The translations under genes and the position numbers were made by a program. 64,000 nt of DNA from Trematomus loennbergii (taxonomy: Eukaryota > Chordata > Actinopteri > Perciformes > Nototheniidae). This document shows, in pieces, positions 1 to 11,959 of the stretch (the stretch's first letter is position 1; each line of letters starts with the position of its first letter). A model generated the notes under the pieces. The model was not told the DNA's origin. It searched no databases and saw only the letters and a list, made by a program, of their open reading frames with translations. The stretch lies in the NCBI GenBank assembly GCA_012861695.1, contig JAAOOA010000127.1:62001-126000 (forward strand). The letters are read 5' to 3'.

Positions 1-879
1 AGAATGATCAAGCCAGACAGTGTTCTGAACATTTCTGTAGTTAACATTCTTTAACACCAAATCTACTCAGTTTATAATCTTACATCGCACACATACACAT
101 ACAACTAGCGATCTATTAACTGTTTCTGGTCATGTGTGAAGCTACAACGCTACTGCTCTGGCATTGTGAAAGAACTGTGTGTTAGTGTTGTGTTTAAAAG
201 GAGTGTGTCCCTAACAAATACATGTATGCTACACTCTTCAGTGGATGCTTTCCATCAAATATGGGTCCCTTGCTTGGACTATATTGGACCCACACTGTCA
301 TCTTTCATATCATGAGGGTTTCCTCCTGAAACCTAGCTTTTTCTAAGTACTTGAAAATAAATACTATATACACTACAAAAACTGTAAAATATGTCTAATT
401 TCTAGTCAGAATATGTCTTTACAGTTGATATAAGCCCTAATAACTTAAGAAGTAACAATGCAGTGTAGGGTCTTGTTTTTAGACGATGCATCTTACATTT
501 CTTGTTAAGTCAAAGACTCTTGAAAGCATCTTATTTTCAGTTGTATTTCAGATGAAACGTTTTCTTTTTACATTTACATTTTAAAATCACCAACCAACAT
601 CAGAAAACCCAAAACGTTTGTGGCTTATTTTGTAACACAACATTACCTGATTCTGATCAAATATAGTTCAAAATAACTTATCTTATTAATTTTTTGGAAC
701 GGTAAAGGTTGGGGAAATCCTAAATTGTCCAGTATTTTGTAGTTGTTCACACCTTACTTGTCATGTCATGTCTGAGCTGTTGTGTTCTGTATTGTATTTG
801 AAAAATGTAAGAAAGACATTATAAAAAAAAGGGAAAAAAATCCTTTAATACCAGGAAGGTAAACTTGTCGCTCTATTGT
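1..879. other. Gene-free AT-rich flank
   Basis: No exon, family motif or clear repeat end was recognised here. The sequence is AT-rich with short homopolymer runs near 820-840. It could be an intron of the gene whose possible last exon follows, but nothing in the sequence shows that. Confidence 0.4.
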
Positions 880-1205
880 TGATGCTTGACAACAGAAGCA
901 GAGTCACTGACCCTCTGATCCCGTGCAGCTGTTAGTGCAGCGCCAGCCTTCATCACTGAAGAGGAACTGTGTTTAGAGAGCTGCCCTGTTTACTCCTCCA
1001 AGCTTCCCGGACCTCTTCAGAACACAGCGGGGAGCGTGCCAAGTGGACCGCAGGCTGGAGCCAGCACAAACAAGCTGTCTGAAGGGAACATGGGAACAAT
1101 ATCTCTCATTGCTGCACTTCAAATGTCCTCATGCAATTCAAAAAGTGTGTGTGTGTCAGAGCTCTGTGAATAACAAACTGAATGTGAATAAAGAAAATAA
1201 ATGTG
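880..1205 (+). other. Possible 3' terminal exon and 3' UTR of an unidentified gene
   Basis: The stretch is less AT-rich than its surroundings and has a pyrimidine/AG acceptor-like site near 927. One frame is open from about 917 to a stop near 1172 (about 85 codons), and two overlapping AATAAA signals lie at about 1188-1202. This is what a last exon followed by a poly(A) site would look like. The peptide resembles nothing I recognise and has no domain motif. A chance ORF in non-coding DNA is equally possible. Confidence 0.22.
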
Positions 1206-1783
1206 AAAGAACAGATTTTGAGAAAGCTTGTCCAGAATGGGTTGAATGTCAAGGAACTTGATGTTTATAATATATTGGATCCTCCACATAACTAACTACC
1301 AGTATCTCAATTACATAAAGTGTTAGGAAATGATATGGTATACATGCATTAAAATATGCAATAAATGATTTCTTGGACACTTGCGGTCAGTGGAGATTTC
1401 CACCCAGCACATCCGAGGGACAACATTAGCATTTGAAACCATCTTTCTGGCACCTCATGAATGTAAGTCGAGTAGTCATCCCACCTTCATTTTTGTTTTG
1501 ATCTCCATGAACTCCTGAGAAACTCATTCATTTCAATTCAACATTCAAGGCTTTATTGGCCATAGTCTTATGGCCTGTGGGATGAAACTGTCTGGTGGTC
1601 TTTGTCCTGATGCTGCGGTACCGCCTGCCAGACGGCAGCATGTCTTTAGAATGCTAAATGCTCCAGTATGTGGAAAGACAAGAAATAGTCATTATTAAAC
1701 CAAAACAATGAGATGAAAGATGCTTAAACGCTCCGTAGAGCTGAGGGGAACGGAAAACGTGGGTGATAAGGTTGTCACATCCA
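1206..1783. other. Non-coding spacer with old repeat debris
   Basis: No gene seen. Around 1545-1640 there is a segment of the type common in fish non-LTR element remains, but it is too short to classify. Confidence 0.35.
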
Positions 1784-2230
1784 TTGGTTGAAAGTAACTA
1801 AGTACATTTACTCAAGTACTGTACTTAAGTACACATTTGAGGTATTTGTATTTTCACTTTATACCTCTACTCTAATTTGTACCCTTTACTCCACGACATT
1901 TATTGTTACAGATTTATTTACTAGTTACTTTATAAATTCAGATTTGGACACACAATACTAAGGTAAAACTTAAAATATGATTATTTGGTATAGTTCCATT
2001 CAGCATTATATTTAAGTAATTCAAATCATGAATGGGTAACCGAAAATTGCTTTAAAACATTTAAATATTTTATGATCACTTTTACTCAGAATACTTTATG
2101 TAGATTTTCTAACCGTACTTAAATGCTTCCACTCAGTAACATTGTTGATGCAGGACTTTTACTTAAAATTGAGTATTTTTACAGTGTCATTTAACCTATA
2201 TATTTGTTCAAATATGAAAAGTATTAAGTC
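1784..2230 (+). repeat. hAT-like MITE, 'tactcaagtac' family, copy 1
   Basis: Rich in repeated motifs such as aagtacatttactcaagtac and 'ttactttataaattcag'. It is one of six related copies in this window (also 7393, 13225, 34487, 35731, 39161). The better-preserved copies begin CAG.GGT and end near CTG, the terminal pattern of hAT MITEs. The ends of this copy are eroded and no target duplication is visible. Confidence 0.6.
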
Positions 2231-4311
2231 TTTTTTAAGTATTAATCTTAGTCGCTCCAAACAACCAGTGGAAAGGACAGTTTTATACGAGAGCATTAGA
2301 CTACAGGGTGCGAAAAAATCATATGTTGAACAGTTTTGTCAAAACGTCCATACTGGTGTTGTATCTGTCCAACCTTAATTCTGTCGGAGCGGTTCCTTTG
2401 TTCGTCACACTAACAAGGCCTCAGCACCTCACTGTCATCTCGTTTCTTTGCCACACATTTCCTTCAGGGCCATGTAAGGAACAGAGACATAGCAGGATGT
2501 TGTGCAGAATGTTTTCCTGTCAGGGTGGGACCACATTGCTGAGGACAACAAGGACACTGACCTGCTGTTCTCTAGTGTCGTCACGACGACAGCCTGGATG
2601 TTTGAGACTCTGGGTATTTCTCAATGTCGAGGAAGGCTGATCCAGAGCCACTATTTCAAGGATGCTACGTCATCGAGTCCCGCCGAAGGACTGTTCCAAT
2701 GTCCAGGATACTTGGAATACCAAGGACCGAGTCCTTCGTTGCGGGAAACTTCGAGGCTGCACATGTGTATCCTCCGGTCTTAAAATCCCCACAATGCTTT
2801 GCGCACAGACCAATTTCTAAAATCTTTGGCGGAAAATGGCTGAATCCAGGCAGTACACATTTAAATGTAAGTATGTTCAGTGGTGTAAATGTGCACATGA
2901 CTTGTGTTTCAAGTTTATAGTCCGTTTGAGTTTTGCCCGTGTGAACGCAAACCGAACCTTCTGAAAAATGAAACAATGTAACAAACTGTCGTCTGGTGTG
3001 CACCAGAGAAGCGGACTATTAGGTTTGAATGAGACCTTAGAGCGTTTGGCACCTAAATAAATAATTTAAATTAACCTTGTTTTGACTTTGCCTCTTTTGT
3101 TGATATTTGTGGTTTATGCTACAATGTGCACCAATATGTGTAAAAAGGGTATGATATATGAATGGAAAGGATGTACAGAAACACTTTTTGGAAAACTATG
3201 AGAATGAAGAAAGGTGATTGAAGATGAGAAATTATTGTAAATGTATGTATAAATGTAAATATGTAAGTAGCAATAACTTGCAGAAATGATTTAAAGGATA
3301 ATCATTGATCAGCAGTAAGTAAGGGGTGGGAATTATAAGCATTTGCTTCCTCCTGCTCCCTTTCGGACACAAATGATTTATTATCATTATGAATATTTTT
3401 GCTGAATATATAAATATTATATGAATATTGATAAATACTGTATACTAACAATACTGTATTCTGTTTTTCACATGTTATTTTTTATTTGTTTTTTAATCTA
3501 GGTTCGAAATAAAGATGGAAATGAAAAATGAAATGAAATACACATTTTATTATTGATTGGTGATGGTGATTTTATGATTTTCTTATGGCTGCTTATCCTC
3601 CAGGACTTTTTCAAGGCTGCAAACAGAAGGAAACGTTTTATGTTAGTTAAAGGTAATTCCATTGTTGAGGTATACTAAAATAGATTTATACTGTGCAGTT
3701 TTCCAAACTCACATTGGTTTCTCATACAGCATCTCTGTAAAATATGTGTATTCACTCTCTGTCCTAAACGGCTTGTTGGAGCTCCGGCTCCCTGTGAGCC
3801 CAGTGTGCTCTGATTGGTCGGGACGTTGCGAGGCTCGCTACTCAATGATCTGGCTGACTGGTGTGGTTTCCGGGTCGGCAATACAGCGGGACAGCGCGAA
3901 ACTCATCCTGAGCACACACAAACACTCACAGCTGAAGTAAAAACAATAAGTGTGGCTTGATATTGAGTAAGAAAAAGGTTTATAAACACTGTGAGAATGG
4001 GTCTGCGGAGAGCATTTCTCCGCGATCCCAACTCGTCTATTACCAACCAGGGAGCTCTATGCAAGTCAATGGGGACTCCCTGTAAGTTGAAAATGTACGC
4101 TAAAGGTCCTGGTGTGTGAGGAGCTCCGCGGATTGGTCCATTTTGGTTCCAGGAACCGCATGACATCATGCGGTTCCTGGAAGAAACAAATGGAAAAAGA
4201 GAAATCTCCAACGAGGCGTTTGGGGCAGCATAGACAGGTCTTTTCTGTGTTAGAGTTTTACTCGCTACAGGGTGTACTTTGAGGGTTTGTGACTCTGCAG
4301 ACCGTTTACAT
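2231..4311. other. Non-coding region with MITE debris
   Basis: No supported gene. A segment starting near 2607 ('tctcaatgtcgagg') is related in inverted orientation to 5160-5290, so both are probably remains of one MITE family. A run of short ORFs at 2300-3000 shows no family signature. A hairpin at 4149-4180 is listed separately. Confidence 0.4.
4149..4180. repeat. 15-bp perfect inverted repeat (hairpin)
   Basis: The two 15-bp arms (ccaggaaccgcatga and its complement) are separated by only two bases. They could form a cruciform or RNA hairpin. No function is evident. Confidence 0.8.
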
Positions 4312-4948
4312 CAGGGGTGTCAAACTCAAGGCCCGGGGGCCAAATCCGGCCCTCGACTTCATTTCATGTGGCCCCGCAAGGGCTTGCAAAGAATATAATA
4401 TGTTTATTATACGGTTGAATGCCGCTTTACAGAAGCACGTTGCCCATAAACTATGTCCCACAATGCATCTTATTTTGTGACATGCACACTGCAGAGACTT
4501 GCAATTATTTGCCCTAGACTTCTGCTTTTCAGACGTAGTTAATTATGAAGTTAATACCCTATCTGATAATAATCCAATACAGAGGCAATAATGTAATATA
4601 ATACATTATTTTATATATGATATATTTATATATGTATTTATATATAGTCTTAAAGTTTTTGCACTGGCTTTTAATACAAGTTGAACACAACATTTTGATA
4701 TTTGTATGTGTTTTTATACGTTTCTAGTTATTGTGCTTTTATCTTGTTTTTAATTATTGTTTTATTATTTTACTCCTATTGTGTTATTTTATGTATTCCC
4801 TGTGCAGCACTTTGGTCAACTGAGGTTGTTTTAAATGTGCTATATAAATAAATAAAGATTGGGATTGAGATTGAAAGTTACAACCGGCCCTTTGAGTGCA
4901 ACCATAATGCTGATGTGGCCCACGATGAAATTGAGTTTGACACCCCTG
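4312..4948. mobile_element. hAT MITE with 8-bp target duplication
   Basis: The terminal inverted repeats start CAGGGGTGTCAAACTCAA and end with the complement. The element is flanked by identical 8-bp direct repeats gtttacat at 4304-4311 and 4949-4956, which is diagnostic for hAT insertion. The interior has no transposase. It contains an AT-rich stretch and, near 4800-4862, a LINE-like tail ending 'tgctatataaataaataaag', suggesting a nested retroelement end. Confidence 0.9.
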
Positions 4949-5873
4949 GTTTACATGCATAAAAACCTTCATAACACACAAGGGGACGGGTAATAACCAG
5001 AAAAGCATGACATGGGACCTTTAAGTGGTTCTGTCCTGGAGAGATGATAATTTGACCAAAAACAGTTACTCAAGTACATCTTCGCAAATCAGTTATGAGT
5101 TTTCCAAAAAATCGCGCTCCATTTAAGGCGGGGCCTCTCATATGACGCACACCTGCACACCTGTTAACCTTTCCATTCTTGGTTCTCGGATGCTAGGAAG
5201 GATTCTTGCCTAGCTTCTGAAGGACCTGACTCGGAAGACTTGTCCTACCAAGGAAGCGTCCTCGACATTGAGAAACACCGACCCTCTGGCTGCTCAGTCA
5301 CTAGGCTTGTTTGAGATGAGCGAGACCGACGCAGACCTGCGCAATTTCGATCACGTCTTGCTAGTGCGTTGCATGATGGTTAGTCATTTTGTCCGACTTG
5401 CTCAGGAGGCTCGCCTACATGAGACGTTGAAATCTCGCGGGACAAAGACGCCCGCAGACTTGAGAGCGAGGCGGAGCAGTTTCTCTCCACGAGCTGCAGA
5501 AGCGAAATGCTTGATGGGAAACGACTCGCTGGTATCTCGAGCTGAGCGCTCATTGGTGGTTTTTACCCCGTGCTGGAGATGAAACTCTCCATTGGCTCGG
5601 CAAAAGTTTGTTGTTGTTTTGTGTCAGTTTACGTCGCCACTTCCATTCACATGGAAGGACAAATTGAGGCTTAAAAATATGAGATAATCCATAATCTTCA
5701 GTGTGGTTAGCTATGAATCTTCCAAAACCTCCAAACACCTTGTCCTGGACATAGTTTCTACAGCATAAACTGTGCAACAGTACAGTAGGCCCACACAAAC
5801 TGCAGAACACCGGTGCTTTGGGAACACTCAAATGATTTAATTTCCATTTAAAATCAGGAGACTAAATACGAAC

Positions 5874-5876
<3 letters not shown>
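4949..5876. other. Non-coding region
   Basis: No gene was recognised. Around 5160-5290 lies sequence related, inverted, to 2607-2720 (probable MITE debris). Several short ORFs between 5268 and 5830 lack family motifs. Confidence 0.35.

Positions 5877-5920
<44 letters not shown>
5877..5920. repeat. (GT)22 microsatellite
   Basis: An uninterrupted GT dinucleotide tract of about 44 bp. The cysteine-valine ORFs through it are artefacts of the repeat. Confidence 0.95.
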
Positions 5921-5921
<1 letters not shown>

Positions 5922-6669
5922 ATACTTGCCAACCCTCCCGATTTCATTGCCCTCTCCCGGTTTCCTCCCGGGGTCATATTTCTCCCGATTTCTGACAAAA
6001 TCAGATTTTCTCACGACTGTTTCCACTCGGACTTTGGACTACAGCTACACCATTGTTTGGTTTCCATGGTAGCGCGTCTCTTTAGCAGCGCGCGCAACTC
6101 AAAGTCTGAGAGGGTGAGGAAGATAGTCACAGAAAACTGAACAAGAATCGACAACTCGACCCTCTGCTCACTCCTTTCCTGTAAAATACAGGTCCAGCCC
6201 ACACATATGCTCCATGGTGCTACAGGCATTGCACTTACAACTACAATAAGCATGTAAATGTTAATCTACAGCTCTGGCGATCCACTAGCACCCGGAGTCT
6301 CCACCTGCAGACGCAGCCATCCTCATCAACTAACTACTGTAGCGTCACCTTGGATACGAGTCCAAACAACTCACAGACTGTATTGGTCGCTGAAATTAGC
6401 GCCCTATGACCATCAGATCTGACTACGCTGATTGGCTGAAATTATGTTTCGGCGGCATAGTTTACAGATAGCAACAGTCAGCAATGTGTTGGCTGCTGCT
6501 GCACTGGCTGAGGGCTCCTTTCTTAGCGCCCAGACGAGAGAGGGTAATGATACACGCTGCGGCCAGGCAGGAAACATGTGACTTATCAGTAACTTTAGAC
6601 ATCGTAACACAATTTTAAACAAGATTTTATTGTAGATTATACATTTTACTGATACCAACTATTATAATA
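5921..6669. other. Non-coding region, probable old repeat
   Basis: Begins with 'catacttgccaaccctcccg' and several further CTCCCG motifs, a pattern that recurs as repeat debris in fish genomes. No coding exon or clear element end was found. Confidence 0.35.
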
Positions 6670-6673
6670 TTAA

Positions 6674-7056
6674 AGGTGGGGTAGGTAATTTTGGAGAAAC
6701 CGGCTGGAGATCGCTAGAATTTGAAAATACACAGCCGGAAAAAATCTGCCACTTGCTTACAGAGCCCCTCCTCCAACACACACGAACGCGCACATGACCA
6801 ATGAGGGCACGAGATAAGTTTGTGCACAGATGGAAGGCTGACAGGCAGGTAGGCCATCCAGTTATTTTAGCCGGGCCGGCTAAAATGATTGGTCGTGCTT
6901 TTTACAGTACCACTGGCTTCCACAGATGACATTTTTTAATGGATTTTTTGTCAAAGCACTAAAGATATTCATTGCTATCGGGATGTTAAGAGCATTCCAT
7001 GGAATATAACAAAAAATGTATCTCGAGCCGGTTTCTCAAACTTACCTACCCCACCT
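6674..7056. mobile_element. TTAA-type MITE (Kolobok/piggyBac-like)
   Basis: Terminal inverted repeats AGGTGGGGTAGGTAA...ACCGGCT at the left and the complement at the right. TTAA lies directly outside both ends (6670-6673 and 7057-7060), the target duplication expected of Kolobok and piggyBac families. It has 383 bp and no ORF, so it is non-autonomous. Superfamily is inferred from the TTAA site only. Confidence 0.85.
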
Positions 7057-7392
7057 TTAACCTTGTTCATTAAAAATAAAAATAAAAATAATTTTTTTTT
7101 TTTTTAAATATATTTTTTTATTTCTTTTTTATTTGTAATGACAATCAAACATGTGGGAAGAGGGGGGCGGCGCCCCTATGGGCCGACCGCCACTGCTACT
7201 CCCTCTGCTGAGTCTGGCTGTGCATTCAGAGCAGGGCAAAGTCAGAGTTAAATATAACATCTAGCATCCAGACAGTTGAAACCAATACATTTGTTACCAT
7301 CAGCTGTCAATCACTCAACACATGGTCCTAAGTTTCGCCAACTATTGGTCGCAATGATATGAAATGTACTGTGGATGATCCTGGCAGAGTAG
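7057..7392. other. Non-coding spacer
   Basis: Low-complexity A/T runs at about 7070-7130 and no recognised coding sequence. Confidence 0.4.
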
Positions 7393-7950
7393 GAAGTACA
7401 GTAACTAAGTACATTTACTCAAGTACTGTAATAAAGTACAGTTTTGAGACACTTCTAATTTACTTGAGTATTTCCAATGTATGCTACATGTATGTAATGT
7501 ATACTTTTACCCCACCACAGTTCAGAGGTAAATGGTGTCCTTTTACTCCACTATATGTATTTAATACCTTTAGTTACTTTACAGATCTGGATGAATGATG
7601 TGAATATAATCAAGTGTTAAATCAGACTTTAGTTCCACCTGGAGTAAATTCACAAGCTACCCTGCAGTATACAAAGTCATTCAAACTAGCTGCACCTTTA
7701 CCAGCTTTGATAACACTTTCATGATCAATCATTATAAAACATATCATATATATTATTCTGAAATGGACCAATCTGCACAATGATTACTTTTACTTTTGGT
7801 ACTTTAACTATATTTTGATGCTAATACTTGTTCTACTTTTACATGAGTAACATTTTGAATGCAGGACTTTTACTTGTAACAGAGTATTCCTACACTCTGG
7901 TACTTCTACTTTTACTCAAGTACAAGATCTGAGAACTTCTCCCATCTCTG
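7393..7950 (+). repeat. hAT-like MITE, 'tactcaagtac' family, copy 2
   Basis: Shares 'aagtacatttactcaagtac' at the left and 'ttacttgtaacagagtattcctac...ctcccatctctg' at the right with the other copies. It is the longest plus-orientation copy, about 560 bp, with no coding capacity. Confidence 0.65.
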
Positions 7951-8559
7951 GTTCCTGGTGACCTGCTGAACTTTCTTATAGTGCCACCATGAAACAAACA
8001 TTTTAACCCTCCTGTTGTGTTCTTTTCTCCCCCTTACTTTGGTGTTCCCGGTCAAAATGTCTGTCTGTTTTAACTTGTCTTACATTAACTCAAATCTCAT
8101 CCAACATCCTTTTAAGCAGTAAACAATGTGTCAGACTGCTGAATGATTTACATGGATAATTGCAGTAAATATATCAAGAATAGAAATGTATTCTAGACTA
8201 GACATTTTGTCCATTTGTAGTTGTGTACTATCTGATGGATGAACATAATCTATGGTTACCCATTCATTTCCTTTGATGTGTTATAATGTTGACTAAACCT
8301 CTCAAAATACAATCCGAGTGGTGATCAGCAATTTTGTATTTTCAAATGCCTACTGTGGAGGATATCATATGGCCTTGAGGCAATCAAATGTAAAACACAA
8401 TATTTATGACAGAGGAAAGTAGTAAATCGGTCTTGACTTGACAGGGGCAATAATAACGTGCATTTACGAATCTGCCACTGTTTTTTTGTACGATTATCAT
8501 AACGCTCTTTTTTACATTCATTATTCGTCCATCTATTTACTATTATTATTATGATACTA

Positions 8560-8626
8560 TTGCACAAGAATTTCCTTCGGGATAAATAAAGTCTTATCTA
8601 ATCTTGATTTGACCCAAACACGATAG
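8560..8626 (+). repeat. LINE 3' tail remnant
   Basis: Reads 'tttccttcgggataaataaag' followed by tcttatctaatct, the 3' terminal signature of a widespread fish non-LTR family. A reverse-oriented version lies at 30664-30718. Only the tail remains. Confidence 0.55.
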
Positions 8627-8641
8627 GAGGTACATTGTGTA

Positions 8642-8836
8642 TACATTACATGTTACTTGTTAGACGCTTTTATCCAAAGCGACTTACTCAATACTGTGGG
8701 CAATCCCCACAGGAGCAATTTGGGGTGAAGTGGCTTGCCCAGGGACACAACGACATGCTGACTGCAGTGGGGTTTGAACCTGTGCTCCCCTGATCCGAAC
8801 ACCAACGCACTAGTCCACTGCGCCACACGCCCCCCA
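8642..8836 (-). mobile_element. tRNA-derived SINE, copy 1
   Basis: On the minus strand it begins with a tRNA-like head that has an A-box-like TGGCGCAGTGG and a B-box GGTTCAAACCC. It ends with the fish SINE tail that reads 'tcgctttggataaaagcgtc'. A second copy lies at 36613-36812 and a tail fragment at 18555-18605. The A/B boxes would be internal pol III promoters. It is not a functional tRNA gene, as the acceptor stem and anticodon arm are not conserved. Confidence 0.85.
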
Positions 8837-9786
8837 CTATACAATGTAAAATCACCAAGAAAGTGTTTTAAATGGACAATTAAATTCTGCCCAATCCATT
8901 GCAAAATGTACAGATTCCATTGGAACTCATTTTGCATACTGAATTTATTTCTACTTACTGCCATAAAAATAAATTGTTAAAGTTGCAAAGGTACAAACAG
9001 GGCCGGTTTTTGATCTGGGGGGGCGCTGCGCTGGCAGCTCTGGGAGGGGGAAAAACATTTTTGACCGTTGGTGCTCATCCTAATTTTCGGCCTGGATGTA
9101 ACAACATTCATAATTAAGTAAATGTAACACCCTTTTCACCCCGGTTACACTTTTCATTTGCCCTGTACGATGGGCCCGCAGCTCACAGCCAAAGTGCGAG
9201 TGAGCGAGCGAGGGAGAGAGAGGGTGCACCGGTACCGGCGCTGTTATTATTATCTGGTGCTAGCTGCACTAACGATATAAGAAGAAGATGTTTATCCAAC
9301 AAGGGTGGAGGAGAGCTCTCCTGTCAGACTGAGAGGCTGATAACTACAGCTCAGTGAGGTAAAGGACTCTCAGTGTTCAGATAGTTCACTTTAGTCTAGT
9401 TATCTCAGTGGGTCTCAAACGTTTTGATCACAATTTATGTAAACAAATATTTCCAAGGCACTCCTTTATAATTATTGGGATAAACAGGTTTGAAATCATT
9501 TCAATGTATACTATAGGACAGTAAACCAAAAATATCGTTTAAAACTGGAGATAAAAAATATGCGTAAATAAATGTTAACTAGGTAAAATAATATATGAAT
9601 GGACAACAAAAATAAAACAGTTACATTTATTTGTTATTGGCTATGGGTTATTGGTTATGTTCACATACTTATTTGATTATTAAAATGTAAACAGATCTTT
9701 TTCATATGGGTGTTTAGAGTTGTACCCCCTAGATCTAGTCTCTAGTACAGCGACCCATTTCTGTTTTAACCAACATACACAGAAGG

Positions 9787-10536
9787 TTGGTGACTCAGGT
9801 TGGAAAAAGAAAGTCCAAAAGGATCTGTTTGAGTTTGTCGAATTTAACAGAAGTTCCGCGTGCTCCACGGTCTATCACGGGCGGTCAGAGTGATAGTATA
9901 TCAAACACATTTAAACTGGCTCTATTAAATGTCAGGTCTTTAGCAGGTAAATCATTTTTAATAAATGATTTTATCACCCAGCACAATCTGGATTTTATGT
10001 TTTTAACTGAAACTTGGTTAGACCAAAACAGCACAGCTGTTCTTATAGAATCAACCCCTCCCAACTTTAGTTTTATGAGTCAGGCAAGACTGCATAAAAA
10101 AGGGGGTGGAGTTGCTATTTTGTTTAATGACTTATTTCAATGCAAGCAGACTATGTTTGGAAACTTTGCTTCTTTTGAATATGTGGCACTTCAGCTGAAA
10201 TGCTCCTCTCGAGCTCTTTTCCTAAACATCTACAGACCACCCAAATACTGTGCAAGCTTTTTTGATGATTTTACCGAGTTACTGTCTATAGTGTGTATTG
10301 ACTTTGACCGTTTAATCATCGTTGGTGATTTTAATATCCATGTTGACAATCCCCAGGACAGAGGGGCTAAAGAACTGTTTTGTGTTATCAACAATTTTGG
10401 ACTGACTCGGAGGTTAACCGTGGAGCGGTGGAGTGATGAGGATGTGTCGGCGCTTCTGGCGATTTACTCGGAGGACGCGAAGCGCCGCATTCAGAAGCTT
10501 CTACTGAATGCAGTTTCCGTGGCTCAGCAAAGTTAG
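9787..10536 (+). pseudogene. LINE endonuclease fragment fused in frame to a Myb/SANT-like segment
   Basis: A 249-codon open frame. Residues about 44-208 are the N-terminal part of an apurinic-endonuclease-like (EEP) domain of a non-LTR retrotransposon. LLNVRS carries the catalytic Asn (48), LTETW the catalytic Glu (75), and GDFNIHVD (180-187) the Asp/Asn pair. The C-terminal part of the domain, with the usual catalytic Asp-His, and the whole reverse transcriptase are missing. From about residue 212 the frame continues as ERWSDEDVSALLAIY, resembling the start of the Myb/SANT-like protein of Harbinger-type elements and matching segments at 25955-26041 and 40559-40640. The ORF lies inside the hAT at 8998-11482. 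It is most likely a chance fusion of two element fragments. The frame is intact, but I see no promoter or splice evidence for expression. Confidence 0.75.
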
Positions 10537-10703
10537 CAGACCTGGCAAAGTCATGTCGGGACGACTACAAGGTAAAATAAAATACAGGCACTGCACTGTT
10601 TTAATCTGCACAATACTGGTCTTAGATGTACTTCTATTTGCTCAGTAGATCGAGCTAGCCATGCTAGAACTTGCTATCATAGGTCCAAGCTGGCTAACAA
10701 CAT

Positions 10704-10734
10704 CTAGCTAGCTAGCTAGCTAGCTAGCTAGCTA
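10704..10734. repeat. (CTAG)n microsatellite
   Basis: About eight tandem CTAG units. The unit is self-complementary, so the tract can fold on itself. Confidence 0.92.
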
Positions 10735-11490
10735 TTCTCAGCCTGCCCCTATGAACACGTTTTGACTTGTGAATAAGTGTGCAATGTTCTGTAATTTGCT
10801 TCACTAACTCATGGCACTAATCGTGTGTTTCAGGCGAGGTGTTTCTCTCAGGATTAGAAACTAGTTTTCCCCTCCGGGATAAAACGATAATATAACGTTA
10901 GCAATTAGCATGCTAGCTGGACATAATGCTACCTCTATTAGTTGCTATAATTTCAAGTCATTTGCAACATTCATTCTACATGTTAATGGTAAAAGCTTAA
11001 ACAGTTGATTACCTGCATGCCACAAAGACTGATGTTCTAATATTTTTGCACATTTAAGTAGAAATGTAATTGAAATTCTATTTATCTTTCCTTTTTTTTG
11101 TATTGATTGTTATAATTGTACTCAGCCATGTTATGTTAGATGTCAATCCACTTACACTGTAACTACTCTGGCCTTGAAAGAAGGTTACACATCTAACTTT
11201 AAAATGTTCAAAACATTTCTTCCCGGGGGGCATACCCCCGGACCCCCCTAGAGGATGTGATGTCCACCCTCCAATTCAAACATGTTCATACAATACTGAA
11301 TACCTTTTTGATGTATATAACCAACATGTCAATAAGTTTCTGTTTTTGTAGTGTATTGGTCTTTTGAAGAGATTTCTCATTTATTCTTTATATATTCTAT
11401 TGTGTATTCCTTGGATACTCTATTGATTGGGGGGACAGCTAAAATCTCGCCTAGGGCATCAAATTGGCTAGAATCGGCCCTGGGTACAAA

Positions 11491-11939
11491 CCAAGAAATT
11501 CCCTGTACTGTAATACGGCCCAGCACCCAGGGTATAGTAATGTCATACAGACACTGTACACAGCTGTTCCTTGCACCCCCCCCACCCTGTTATTGTCATC
11601 ACCTTGAGCTCCATAGCACTCACCAGTGGCTCCACCCAGAGGAGCTATGGGAGGGACAGGAAGTCTAATTCCAGACCACTTCCTGTATGACATTCCTGAC
11701 CCGAGCTGCCTTCCTGCCACTCTCAAAGGCTGCGTACGTTAAGACATCTGTGGCCCTTCACATTCCTTTATAATGGGATTTAAATGTCTGTATGGGAGAA
11801 GAGTGTGTTCTCTACTGGAAATAAAATATCACAGAGCCATTATTAATGAGATGCATTAGCCTTTGTAACGACAATTGCATTAAAAATAAAACATGCCTGA
11901 TTTGTCAAGTTCACAAAAGGTACACTGTTTTTGTAGCCA
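11491..11939. other. Spacer downstream of the anillin gene
   Basis: No coding signal recognised. This lies beyond the likely poly(A) site of the minus-strand anillin gene. Confidence 0.4.
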
Positions 11940-11953
11940 TTTCAATCCATTAC

Positions 11954-11959
11954 TTTATT
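11954..11959 (-). terminator. anln: Candidate poly(A) signal of anillin gene
   Basis: AATAAA on the minus strand (tttatt on the plus strand) about 1.05 kb past the stop codon. Chosen from position and consensus only. Confidence 0.4.

Larger units (their letters stand above)
8998..11482. mobile_element. hAT element with 8-bp target duplication and nested insertions
   Basis: Termini CAGGGCCGG... and ...CGGCCCTG are flanked by identical 8-bp repeats ggtacaaa (8990-8997 and 11483-11490), the hallmark of hAT insertion. No hAT transposase ORF survives. The 2.5-kb interior holds a LINE endonuclease fragment fused to a Myb-like segment (9787-10536), a CTAG microsatellite at 10704-10734, and a GC-rich palindromic motif at about 11222-11252 that is also present in the hAT at 18037. 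Confidence 0.88.

Noticed and set aside
2502..2783. 93-codon ORF with a partly protein-like start
   Set aside because: The second half runs into MITE-like sequence near 2607 and no family could be named; insufficient support for a gene.
5875..6140. ORFs beginning with a Cys-Val repeat
   Set aside because: Translation of the GT microsatellite; no conserved sequence beyond it.
8642..8836. tRNA-like sequence with A and B boxes
   Set aside because: Body and tail are those of a SINE, with a second copy at 36613; not a tRNA gene.
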